Shown here piece by piece: positions 11,901 to 25,600 of a stretch of 64,000 nucleotides of DNA. The stretch lies in the NCBI GenBank assembly GCA_035610365.1, contig CM069436.1:87793912-87857911 (forward strand), read 5' to 3'. A program made the translations under genes and the position numbers. The stretch's first letter is position 1. The number at the start of each line of letters is the position of its first letter. Origin of the DNA: Aquatica leii (Eukaryota > Arthropoda > Insecta > Coleoptera > Lampyridae). A model generated the notes under the pieces. That model was not told the origin of the DNA. It was given only the letters and a program-made list of their open reading frames with translations, and ran no database searches.

Positions 11901-14900
11901 TTATCGGCGGCAGTACCGTCGAAAAACCACTGCAGTCCTGAATTTTATTCCAAATTATTTATCGCAAATACGTATACAATGACATGTAACAGCCTCGTTT
12001 GACATTTTCTTTGTCCGTTTTATTTCGGAGTTGTCTGGTGCTGTAAGATAAACGCAGTAATAGTATTGTCCATTCAAAAAAAGAAAAATCGGGACATCTG
12101 CTTGTAAGCACAAACATCTACGTGTGTAATTGGGGTTTACCTCTATCTATTACAACAAAAAATTTTTATAGTTATTAACGGTAGTCTAAAGTTAAGTGCA
12201 AATTGAATGGCATTCTATTGTAAATAAACAGAAAATGATTTAAAGAAGAAATTGCTCTGTAACACAATTACATTGCAAAAAAGATCTGTTCTGTGAGGAG
12301 ATGAGGACTCAATTTTTCATATCGAGTACAGATTTCCCTTTGAGTATTTTCACTACGTAGGATTGGTTTAATAGATCGGTAGCGAGGGGGTTGTGGTAGT
12401 AGGCTAGGCGTTTTGTGTATTGTCTCATATGTATACAACATTGTGGTTGATTTCTCCTGTCTTCCTTTTACTTTCCTATAAGGAAAGTATAGCGATCGCA
12501 ATGTTTTTGCAAAAATTTCTTTTGCAGAATTTTACGTTTCAAGGTCTCCCGAATCAGAAAAATTTTGGGAGTTTGTGTGTGTGTAACGATGTACTCACGA
12601 TAACTCTCGAACCAAAAGTCCTAGTAACTTGAAATTTGGTCTGGAGCTGGCTTTTCATATTCTCTCGGTTCTATCAAAAGATGGGTCTAATAAAGAAACA
12701 GGAAGTGGGTGTATCCGCCATTTTAACGGTTTTTCTTATATAACTTTGTACGTATGTAAATTATTTGAACTATCAAATTAAATGCCTGCGTATACCGTTT
12801 GTTAGCAGATCAAATGCAAGTCTATGGCGAGTCGATAAAATTGATCCCGAAGTTGAATTATCGAATCAGGAAATATTGAAATGGCGTCAGCTCAACCGTC
12901 TTAAGTTAAACCTCATTAAGTGACAAGCCATATTTATTTCATCTTGGTCATTTTTACCCGGCCTGTACTGAAATTATTGTCGACGAAATGGGCGTTCCAT
13001 TTTCCAAGACCGTCAAAGATCTTTAATAACTGATTTTCTTGGGTAGATCATGTTTCCTAATTATCTCGCAGTGTTTACTAAGCTCTTCACTCGCTTTGTA
13101 GGCTGTCAAAATTTACCGTTACCGATTGGTTCTTTCTCTAATCCTCCCATTTATTCTTTATTGTGACCCTGTCTTTTTTAATGCTGACTCAATCTGCCGT
13201 CACGTTGGATTCAACTTTTGTGCTCTTAAACCTCTTGACCATAACTTCTTTTTCCTCTGAACTTCTAGGTATTGATCTCAATACTAATACATTTGCTATG
13301 TCAGCTGCAAAACTATGAAATTCCGTTACTGGTCCGTTGTTCTGTGTCACTGTTTTTCGTCTGTCTTTTATTTTTTAAGAAACATTGGTCCCGTTTTTTC
13401 TTTTCTTGAGTGTACATAACATCTGTCATTCTCAAATAATCTAGTTTTAGGCTTTTTGAAAACTGGCTCGAGTCGTGATGTATTGCCATTGTTGTGTAAG
13501 TTCGAACGATGCAAATTCGCCAGGTGTTTCATGTAATGCGCTTATTTTTATTAGTTTATAAGCTAGTTCAGGAGAATTATAGATAACAGTCGACAGTCAG
13601 ACTTTGTTTTGGAAAGGTGTAGTCTGAGTGAGCATTATTTGCGAAGACATTTAGCCAACCAAAACCTTTATTCAGAATGTTGTTCTTATATGACTAATCT
13701 TAATAGATCAAGAGGTATGTCGTATCAAACTTCGCAAGATCTTTAGGGTCTAGAAAGTTAAAATGCGGAGAGGAATGCTATGGGCAAAACTGGCTTCTGT
13801 GGTATGTTGATCCTAAGCTCGTAATTCTCATATCAGAACATGATCGTTGTGTAAGAAAAAGTCTCGTTTTTAGGTCGATTGAAAAATTTGAGAGCACTGA
13901 AATCAAAAATTTTGATAAGCGTCTACGTTTTTGAGTTTTTCGATCGTCCAAAATTGACATTTTTGCTTTCTTTGGGTTACTAAATAATTCTCTTTCTTTC
14001 ATACTAGCGGGGGTAAATAATTTGTTAGTGAATTGAATCTTTTCGACTCGTTCATTATAAAGAGTCGTTCATATTGATTCGTTCACTGAATCCATAAGTA
14101 TTGGATCATCTACTCGGGTCTTTTCAACGTCTTATTTTTTTTAATTCATTTAAAATGATTGAAGCGATGAGATTCCGGCAAATAATCGATGAACGATTTG
14201 GTTTACAAATAAACGATACGAATTTCTTCCAAGATTTGTTCCCATAGGTGACAGAATATACTAATTTTAAAAGGTACCGATGTTCTATTATTTATTAAAA
14301 TTTACTTTTTTAAACTGATAATGGTGTTGATTTAGTGTTACTAAAAAATCGCGTGGTTGATTATTTACAAGGTAAACGTGTCGTTTATTACCAGCTATAT
14401 AATATTTATTTTTACGCTGTGTTCTCGAGATTTTCGACGATTTTTATTAATCATAATTAAACGCTGTGTTAAACAGATTAGAACGCATAGAGAAAATTAA
14501 TTTTTTTGGGTCATATCTCTTTGTTATTATATGCGGGAAAAATGTTGAGTATTTTATTTTGTTTAATATTTACTTATTTGAACAAAAAAATCATACATTG
14601 TCTTATATAATTCATCGTTTACGTTTCTGACTAAAAACTAAAAATAGAATATGCTTTATAGGACATTTTGAATAAATGAACGCTCTATTTCATTTATTTT
14701 TAAAGAACGAAAGAATCGAATCGGTTCTGATTCGTTTACCTCAATGAACTATATTATACTACCTGCAGTTTCTCCTAAAAAAGAACTTTCCTCTACGTTA
14801 AAAATAATTATTTGCTGAAAAATTCTTCAGAAACTGCACTGTGTTTTTAATTTTTTTATAGCAGTATTTGCATACAATTTTTACTAAATAATTTAATTTG

Positions 14901-17900
14901 TGTTTTTTTATCCTAACGATTTTACTTTTATCGCTAGACCTTTTTTTAATGTTTTGACAGTGTGTCGTGTGGAAACGACTTTGTGTTAAATTGTAAATTT
15001 CGGTTTATTGTTAGTTAACTGAAAAATGAAAAAGTTAGTAATTTCGAGCCACAATTTCAATAGTCTTTAGTAAAATGTTTTGAGTTCTTTGTCTAAGAAG
15101 TTTTACAACTTGCATGCTTCAATAGAATTTTTGTTTCGAACAAAACCTTACGAGTCTATCGAAGCTTAGATTCGGTGAAAGATTTTCCTGTTTTCATTAC
15201 AGTTACCACTTCGTTAACTGTAATTATTAATGTTGATATTTTTTCAAATTTGTCAAAAAGGAATAAAATAAGTTTTTAGGTAAAATAGGTCTTTCAGTTG
15301 AAACAATTTTGTAGTTTCCAAAGCCCATATTCTCCTAATCATTGTTCAAATTTAGAGAACTGTTTCGGCATCTTTGATTCATATTACCAGTTTTTTACAG
15401 TTACATATAATCGTGACAAAAATGTCCCTAAACTCTGTTGTATAAGGTTTGTGTTGTTGTAATTGATATGATTAAACCCCGTTTACACAGCTGCATGTTT
15501 CTACTTAGGAACAGTGTCTCGTTTTTTCTTTTCTTGAGTGTACTTCTATCATGACATTATAGCACTTGAATGTTTTTTATGTTCGTTTGTTTTTTGTGCC
15601 GTGGTCTATATTTATAGCCACTTTGTATGTTGTTCTGTTATCTTTCTCGCTATTTCTGTTTCATTGTAATTTGTTTTAAAGAATTAACCTATTCAATTCA
15701 AAAACAATTGAAAGATTTTTATGATGGTAAAGTAACTACATGCTTTTGAAAGATTGCCAAACATCTAAAAACCTATTATTTTAGCGAGCCCTTCATCCGC
15801 AGCATTAATTTTAATTAGTCCACGAAAAAAGTTGTCTCCGAAAAGGCGCATACGAACAAAAAATTAATGTTAAATTTAAATTAAGATGATTAATGTCGTA
15901 ACGAAATTACTGAATATATAGGGGTTCGTAAAGGTTAAACCACTTAAACGTAAACAAACAAATTATTTTGCAACATAATTTGTTTGTTAAACGTATTTTA
16001 AGTGCAGTAAATATTATGCAGATTACATAATTTAATTGATTAAATTCGAATGTTTAGAGAATAAAATAAAGCGGAGTTGTGCACGTTTATTTTTTTTTAA
16101 ATTTTAATGGGTTTACTTTTGACTTTTACTCGAGCTTTCTTACTTTTTTCGGTTATAAGAAATGGTCTTGTGCTTATGTTATAAGCACAAAAAGTATTCA
16201 AATTTAATGGCACAGAAGGACTAAGAACATTATGAATTTGTTGATGGTGTAGCCAATGAAACACACGTCCTATATTCGAAAGGAAATTAGTAAGTAAGGA
16301 CTCTTCAACATTTGGGTTCAGGTAGTACGGCAAAGTGAGTTATGTGCCAAAGACATAGATAGTGACATTGTGGTCAACTATGCATACCATTCGCAAATCA
16401 CCGGACTGAAACAAAACCCAGAAGTAGTTATATATTACAATTTGACTGAGGGCGGTGTGGCCAAGATGGTTAGCTATTATTCCACAAAACGGAAAACCAC
16501 GTCATATTTTTCTTGTACTTAGGACACCCACTTCCACAACCAGCACAATCAAAAAACGCGGGAAGCAAAATAATAAAACAAAAGTTTGTTTCAAATTTGT
16601 AAGAGACTTGTATGCGTATTATTTTTTTAGGTTAGCTACCTTTGCAACGAGCCTTCAGAGACCATAACTAAAAGTGCACAATGTGATAGGTAATGCTTAT
16701 AACATCATGTATTGTAGTTGTTTATAAAAAAATATTTATTACGCCATACTGGTTACATACCTAAATTATTGCCATTTACTAACGCGGAAACTTTCCAAGA
16801 TACCGTAAACTTTATGTTTCCAGTCATTTTTCGTGTACACTTTCTTTATAAGGATTTTTTCTCAAACTTTTAGGTCTTACCATTGTCGAGATACAGCCGC
16901 TCCGTGTCCTTATCCGGACACCTAGTCTATGGTTTTTTTTTGTAATAGTAGTTCATGACAACCATTAATTACTATATGTCGTTAACCAATTGAAAAACAA
17001 TATTTTGCTTACCCCGCAAATGGCCGAAAAACACGAGTTAAAGAGTACACATAAAGGTTAAACCGGATAACGTTAATTCTCCAAACACTTCTGCATTAAC
17101 CGCTCCGAATACAGTAACCCTAAATCCTGCAATTATATTATTTGAAGTGAATGCCATGTGAAATTGCTTTAGGTTTTTCGGGGTTGCTGAGCATCTAGTG
17201 ATCTATTGCTTCCAGTGAGAGATGGGTCTCGTGGTTGTTCATAATTAGCAATACTTCACTTGACTAGCACTAACACAGAAAATAATTGTAATGTTTCTTC
17301 ATTGTTTTTTTGTAGTACTGCTTCAGTTTGTTTGGCTGTTATGTTTCAAAGATATTCTATCCTTGTGAGACTTTCGAAAAGATATGTACCATCGTCTGCT
17401 TGCTTTTCCGGTCTTTTATTTTTAACAAAAATTAATGAATATACACAACGTTTTTATTGCTAGACTATCTGCAAAGATACTACTGAAACTTGTATACTGA
17501 AGACAAGATTAATGAAGCGACCAAGCGTACAAAAGTAACCACTGGAAACAGTGGCGGATCAAGCAACGTCGGGGCCCTAGGCGGCAGAGACACTTTGGGG
17601 CCCCTAGATAGTCAACCCAAACCAGAAAACCATGTTTAGAACGCTTTATAATGATAATTTTTAGCCATATTCGACGCATGTAACTTTGTCTTTTACATAA
17701 CTTTATATCAAATCGAAGAATAGACTATGTTTTTGTAGAATGTGGTCTTTCAAGTATAGAGCTGTTTAGTTTGAAATTGGTGAAAATTGTAAAAATCTCT
17801 CTTTACTATCATTATTTCTATGAACGTATCTTATAATGAATGTCAGTTGGTCCACATGAGAAATATCAGGTGTAGAATCCACGATAAAATTGTAAAAACT

Positions 17901-19573
17901 AGCATCCTTTGTTTCCTGTACAATTATTTCTGTTAAATTTTTTGCAATTATTGAAAGAAACACATTACAAATATTATGAGGTAAGTAATTTGTGTTACCT
18001 TTTCCACGGTAATTGTACTTCTTCTAGTGCATTTTCAAAAACTCGTTATAATTACTCAAATATTCTAAACACCTTTCCTTGTTGACATTTCACTTTCTTT
18101 ATGTCCTCTAAATGGTAGACCAACGCGTGTCAAAAACTTAATAGTAGAAACCACTCGGAGCAGAACCTTCCGCCAATAATTTTCTTGAGAGACGATCTCG
18201 TTTGCAAAACTATCGTCGATGCGATTTATTGTTACTGATTTCTCATAGGCAATGCACATGGATGCCATATACTCTTTCGATTGCTCATGTTCTGAAACTT
18301 TGTGTGAGCTGAAAACACTAACCATTCTCTTTTTCCTTAGCACCACTACATAATCTACGGTAAAAGTGTTCATTTCTTAGTCCTCGATAGTAAGTTTAAT
18401 CGCTATCATTGTAAAGACATTTTAAACCTGTGATATCGCCAATATTTTTTGGAGGATATTTAAAGACAAAGTCAATCATTGTGTCAGTTAAAACAGCATT
18501 CCATAGAGCAATATCTTCATTAACCGGCGTAAGCTTGGGCATGTTAAAATCATTATTTTCTTCAAGATCAACGCCTTTACTAGATTCACAAATGTTCGAT
18601 TTCTTTTCATCATTGAGGGACTCAGGTACTACTTCCTCAAGTGTCACTTCTTTTGCCTGCACTTCATAAGACGTCGAAGAAGTGAAGGAAGGAATTAAAA
18701 AAGTTCGTATGGATCCGCGCAGTTTTTCTGTAACTTCATGCTTTCTCTCTGCTTTTTTTCTTTTCTCTGCATCAGATTGATACCGTTACATTTTATTTTC
18801 AATAAAAATTATTTTAGTATAGTTATCAACTTAGAGAGTTCGTGTTTGAAATTCAACGGTTGAAGCAAAGACAAAAAAATGTTGGCGTTTGATACAGTGA
18901 TACACTTACACTTTAAGTAGATAATCCATTGAAAAACTAGATTAATAATATAAAAATAAACGAATTTCTGCTAAGAAAATTATTTTCTACAAAATTGTTT
19001 TCACTCGGTACTCCGATTGTACTTTGTTAAACACGATTGCTATCGCGTACTGTGTGTTTCTTGCACATAAATCTTTCCTTTATTATCTCTTGCTTCGTTC
19101 TATAAGACCTTAAGACTTCTACTTACAAATAGCCGGACGTGGAGCATTGTCACCCACCACGCTCTCGGCATTACCTCTAAACAAACGCGTTACAGTACAG
19201 CTACACGACGTGAATCCAGAAATCGAGAGCTACAGTGGCGTAAGTACAAAATTGATGTGCTTTTGGTCTCTTTGGGGCCCCTTGCAAGCTGGGGGCCCTA
19301 GGCGGCCGCCTACTCCGCCTAGCTTTTAAGACGCCACTGACTGGAAACACTAGTGTAGTTTAATTCCAAATAGCGGCTTCAACACGTTGCAATGTTCTTC
19401 TCTGTGTATGTTTTTCGGCTCAGCTCATTTCATGCTATGTTGTTTTTTCCAGGAGTGTTGCGCGGTCTTATATCATTTTTTTTTTTCGTATGAATTATGT
19501 GTTCTTTCAGTCTAACTAGGCACAGGCCCGGCATTCACGGGGACCCGGACATGCTTGCAATTTCGTAAAATTG

Positions 19574-19619
<46 letters not shown>

Positions 19620-22600
19620 TTTAGTACTCATACACCTCCGAATGCTATATGAAAAGATCGATTTCGCCTCCGTTTTTACGTGTTTGCCTCCGTTTTCGGA
19701 GCCGAAGACGTTTTTCCTATTTTTCATCTGTATTATGTTTCTTGAGACACTCTCTATCGTTTGACGATTTTTTTGCCGGAGGTGAAAACGATCTAAATAT
19801 CCATACAAAAATACAATATAGTTCTACTACTTATTTACTAGGGGCGCTGCTGTTTTATATTCATGATGTGTTTAGTTCCAAACCACCTCCTTATGCTAAT
19901 AGTACGTATTTGCCTCATCATATTGGCAACAACGCTAGAGGCAAAAACGATACAAAGATATATGTACATGACGTATATGGATATAATTACTTTTCTGGAT
20001 TTAGTCGTACCTACATACCTCGTATTTTCTTCCAGTCAGTTTTTGTTTAATTTGCTTATATTACAGATTAGTAAGGTAAGTATGATATTGATATGAACTA
20101 ATATAAAACAAGTCATTATACATATATACAGTATATCTCCAGATCAAATTTACAAGAGGATAAACCATTTAATTTTACGAAAAAGTTTACTGTGACCCCT
20201 AGAAAAAAATAAAAAAATTTAAATGAAGAAATGCCATTATCTACAGAATAAAATCTTTATGCAAAAATAAATAATATTAATTAATTGTTAGATCTGGGAC
20301 ACTGTTTTGGACTTTGAACGAAACGTTGGCAACTTCGGTTTCTACTTTAAAACGGTTTAAACCCAAAAAAACGTTTTCACTTTACTTCGATCATGGAAGC
20401 CTCTGATCTTATATTTAAATTCATTATATTTTGTAGAAATGTTATTATAAAAAAAAAATTTGTTTTTAGGTAGCTGTTTAGTTACAATTAAATAAATAAC
20501 ACGCAGTTATAAAGTTTATTTAACAAAGATTATAAAAGTAATAAAATGAAAACAATACAATACAAATAATAAAATAATGACATTATGTCAAAATGACTAC
20601 GTATTTTTATTTTTCTGCTGTTGTGTATATATTATAAACAAAAGTCTTCACTTTCTGTTGGTTTATAGGCTCATACACCCAAGCATTTTTAGAGCTTACT
20701 TCTTTTTAGTATCCTGTTTAAAGTGACGACACCATTTTTTTCTGTTTCTCTGTTCTTCTAACTATTCTGCTTCTTTTCTATTTTTGCAACATTTTTAGAA
20801 CTTGATAAACTACAACTTTTTTCTCCTGCACAGTCTTTTGTAGTCGAAGGTTTGTTTTTGTACGGGTGCCAGTGGTGAGTTCGGTAGCATGCCCTCTTCA
20901 TCAGAATTAATATTAATGACAGTTAATGCCTTCTTTTTGGATTCAATTTGGTCCCCTTTGTCAAATAACGTTAACAATGTTGCAACCTTAACCGTTTAGT
21001 ACGCTTTTTAACTTATTTCGTAAAATTTATGGTAAGTTTTTACTGTGTGACCCATGAATTTGGCAAATTGGGCACTTTGATTTTTACTAACTGCATCAGA
21101 GTTGCAAATAAACAAATATTTGTTTTTTGCGGCATCATTTCACTTCTTAATTCAAGTAACAAGTCTATAAATTCTTGTACATTTGGCGGAAACAAAGAGT
21201 TATAAGTCTAAAAAAGCATCTACTTATGAAGCCAGTAGTGGACGACATCAAAATGCTGATAGCGTGATTTTAAATGTAAACAGCACCACTCTGTCGTTAG
21301 CAAATTTGTAGGTAGTAAAAAACAATTTTTTAAATCTATTTTCCAATATTTATAGTTAAAAACAAACCATACTATGAATTTTACTTTGCTATAAATTTAC
21401 ATTTTTTAAACTACAACTTTAAAAAAGAAATTAAAAAATAACTGCTGCACGACACAGATAATGTTAGTTATGTTTTGGCCAATTAATCAAGCTTTAATTT
21501 AAATAAAAAAAAAACGACACTAGACTTGTTTTAGCATTACCTACTATAAGAGAAAAAATATTGTAAATTTTTACAAACCGTGAGAACAAAGACTATAAAC
21601 TAAATGAGCGACGTGAGAGAACTACCTTAATTCTCTTTTTAGGTATGAGGAATGTGTTTTTAGCTTGGAGTAGTAATTTTACAACAATGCACTTTGTCCA
21701 AAAAACAAGAAAAAATTTAAAATGCACTTTTCCGTTCTTTAGTAATAATGCTTAATTGGTTGGTCTATCCACTTAGAAAGGGCTATTTTATCTGCAACAT
21801 TGTTTGCTTTTAAAGAAAAAAAATTTAACAGTAGATTATTCACTAAAGTTAGTTTTAAGCGCAACTTTTCTGAATGAAAGGTCGGATCTTCATCGGAGTT
21901 GTCGCTGCAGTAAAACGGATCTAACGATTCATAGCCGGTAGAGAGTAGAGAGAATAAAAAAAGAAAACAAATAGTCAAACACATTATTATTAAGTATTAA
22001 GTACGCAACTTCAGCTTTTTCAAATTTCTTGAGAATTTTGCTTTCGCTGATTACATTTGATCGCCAATTTTAGAAGTATTTTTGCACTTAAACAAAAAAT
22101 CTTAAGCTTTCGCGGTTGTTATGATTATAAGCGATTTTCGGCTTAGACCGCGTCGTAGTTAAACACCCAGACTTAGGCTTGGTCCTAGGCTCTTCTTGAC
22201 AGCCAAAACAAGAAGTAGAACTTGGCCATTGCAGTATTGTCGTTCGTAAACCCAAACAAACTGACGTTTCGCAAGACATTGCAGCTTGCATCTTCAGAGT
22301 AGTAAATGTCACTGAAAGAAAAAGTGTAAATGACAATATTTACACCAATAGCGATTAGCGTGATTAACGGATCTTATCTTTCCGTTACCGCTTGACTGAC
22401 ATCGTTATTACTTGAAGTAAGTGTTTGTGTCCTTTCCAAGAAGGTTGATCTTTGTTTTAGATGTTACATGGATGTTTTACTATTTCGATGACTTCGCGTA
22501 TTAGTCTGGAAAGGTAGAAAGGAGTTCTAGCCAACACTTTAGTTTGGTCGAAGTCCAGCGTGTGTCCTTGGTTCCTTACGTGTTCTGCAACTGCTGATTT

Positions 22601-25600
22601 AGTAACTCTGCGGTGTTTGCAGTCAGCCATATGTTCTTTTACTCTAACTTCAATAGAGCGTCCCGTTTATCCTATATAACTTGATCCACAGAAACAAGGA
22701 ATTTTGTAAACTCCGGCATGTTTTAGAGCCCCTTGTTTGTCTTTAGCAAATGTAAACCAGGTGTTCAGGGTATCCTTAGTCGTAAAACACTTTTAATATT
22801 ATATTTCTTTAGCACCCTGTTTATTTTGCCTGTTGAACCCATACAGTAAGGTAAATAAGCGGTGCTAGTAGGAGGTGATAAGTCTTTTTTGACTTTTAGA
22901 TTTATTGCTCTTTTCCATGCGTTTTGGATATCTTTAAACCCGTATTCATTTTGTTCTAGGGATTCCAACAGTGTTACTTTTTCTTTTTGTAGATTTTCAT
23001 TATCTGACACACGTATAGCTCTTTTGGCTAAAGTATGCAAAACAGAGTCTCTGCGTTTAAGTATCTATTATTGTGCGTTTTCTTTCTATAAACTGAATGC
23101 CCCAATTTTCCGTTATTTTACCTTCTCACCAGTACATCAAAAAAGATTAGGCTGTTGTTGTGTTCTAAATCCATAATAAATTTAATGCTGTTATGTGTTT
23201 AGATGTTGAAAGAACTGATTTAGTTTATCTTTGCTATGAGGCCATACAACAAACGTATCATCAACATATCTAAACTAAGTTTTTGGTTTTAATTCAACAT
23301 TTTTCATAATATCAGTTACAAAATATTCCATGTAAATTGGCTATAACTGGAGAGAGCGGTGAACGCAAGGCCGCTCCTTCTACTTGTTTGAACACGTTGG
23401 TTTATAACTGAAATACATGTAAAGTAAAAGAACATATGGCTGACTGCAAACACCGCAGAGTTACTAAATCAGCAGTGGCAGAACACATGTGAAACCAAGG
23501 ACACACGCTGAACTTTGATTAAACTAAAGTGTTAGCTAGAACTCCTTTCTACTTTCCCAGACTAATCCGCGAAGCTGTGGAAATAGAAAAACATCCATGT
23601 AATATGAACCGAGAAGACGGTTTAAGACTCAGCAAATCTTGGCTACACTTTTTCTTTCAGTGACATTTACCACTCTGAAGATGCAAGCTATAATCATAAA
23701 AATAATACAAAATAAAAAATGAATTTGGCGATAAAACATTTAAACGTTGTCAAGAATTTTGTACACCACAGTAATTGAAAAGACGTACCTAAGCAGTTAT
23801 TATAATATTTTGAGTTCTCAGCAATACGCCAATACATCTATTTTGTAATAAAACCAACTTTTACTTACTGCGAACAAGTATTTATTGCAGCAGTCTGCTT
23901 TAACTGCACAATACTCAAAAACAATGTTAATACACTGTCTGCACACAATAATTAAAAATTAAGTTGTACCACTGTAAAAACTAAATCACAAGTACAAAAT
24001 ATGATGCTGTATTATCACAGCGTGCATAAGCTGTTTTGTCAAATGCGTTGAAAATATTTTTAAACTTTGGCAGCGCCGCTGGAGGTGAACTCAACCGTAG
24101 CATTTTACAATTATATATATAAGGAGGCGAAAGCGTCATAATCCCATATGGAGATAGGGTAGTACTAAATACAGATTTGTATTTTGTATGAAAAAAACAT
24201 GTGATATCATTACCCCTCTACCTTTGCCTGTAAAATAGTGTAACACCTGACCCCTTAAATACGGAAAAAACTTGTGTAACATAATTTGTTCTACCGGATG
24301 GATGGGCGTCCTAAAGATATGCGGAGACGAAAAGGATACAAATGCATATATATATATATATATGAGTGTCCGTATGGGAGGAAGGGCTCTAAACTGTGTA
24401 TACGCCCGAGGACCTAAAAGCTTTGGAATCGCTACTGGTCCTAACGTCTAAGGGTCTTCTGGTTTCCTACACGTATGAGCTGCCACATTCACATGGATCT
24501 TGGCAGATGCAGTTTTTGGAGTCTTGTGTCAGAGATCATACTTCTAATATTAGTTGATCTGAATTTTTTTAAATTTCTTTTTGTGTTTATCGTCCTAAAT
24601 AAGCTTCTGACGTCGTATAAGATGCTGAGTAGCGCTTTCGGTAGTTCTTCTTGTTTTGTTTGCTAACTTAATGTTGGTTTGGTGTTGATGAAGAAGCTCC
24701 TCTATTCAATTTACTTGTTTTTCTTCGCGGGAACGTCTTTTTTTTATGGTCAATTTGATGGATGGCTTGATGTTGTTCAGATGATGCAAGAAGTGATTTA
24801 GTTGTCGATCAGTCGGGTTCTAAATTATAATAATATCGTCTACATATCAAATCTTAGGTTTAAATTTAGCTTCCTTTATTGCCTGAGGTTCGTACTAGCT
24901 CATGTAGATGTTGGTCGTCGTTCTGAACGAAGAATCTTTTTTTTTCTGGAAATACGAGCTCTTGAGATAGCATTCTAGTAGCTTCATCATTTCTTCAACT
25001 GGTAACGTGTTTTTTTCCTATTGGTTCTGTTACGTTAAAACCTAAACCTGCACTATGCTGAAGTGCAATCACTTGCCAATAACTTAATCACCTCAAAGGA
25101 AGTAGCGGCAGTTCAGAACTTCGCTGAGTGGGTAATGGGTAGCATTCAGCTTGGTCTTCGATGTGTCGACTATAATTTAATTAAAAAGAGCGCTAAAACG
25201 GGCGAAATATAAACTGCAGAAACCCATTTTCACCTGACAACGCTTAAGGTAGATCAATCGGATAACGTGTAGTCCAACAACCAGTATATTTATTGCAGCG
25301 GTAACATAAAAGGAATAAAAGAATAATCGAAAAGAGAAATATATAACAACTAATGGTTCGCAAACAATATCAGAGTCAGTATTAGTGCACCTTTAAATTA
25401 GGCAACACCGCGCGCACATAAGCAATCAATGGCTTAACGCTGCATACAGTAAATTAAAGTTTGTGAATACCAAAAAAAATTAAATTATTTATTACGAAAT
25501 TACAGTGATTACACAATAAGAAACAAAGCGCTCCGTTAAAACTTGTTAGATACGTATAAAAAGATTGCATACGATAACAGGCGTATATTTCTAGTCGTGG

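Larger units (their letters stand above)
19540..24365. mobile_element. Candidate element with inverted, motif-bearing ends
   Basis: Both ends carry a (TA)n run next to GCATTT (19576-19616 plus strand; 24345-24364 inverted). A GGCGCTGC block is at about 19844 and, inverted, at about 24072. Several copies of a CGGAGGCGAAAACGAT-like motif cluster at 19650-19950 and 24120-24330. Such mirrored arrangement suggests the ends of one 4.8-kb element, within which a recombinase-like remnant and a Penelope-like element lie. No target duplication was found, and borders are uncertain. Confidence 0.35.

Noticed and set aside
19649-20050. A 133-codon + strand frame near the (TA)n run
   Set aside because: It shows no domain likeness and lies in the motif-bearing end of a candidate element; chance is the simpler explanation.
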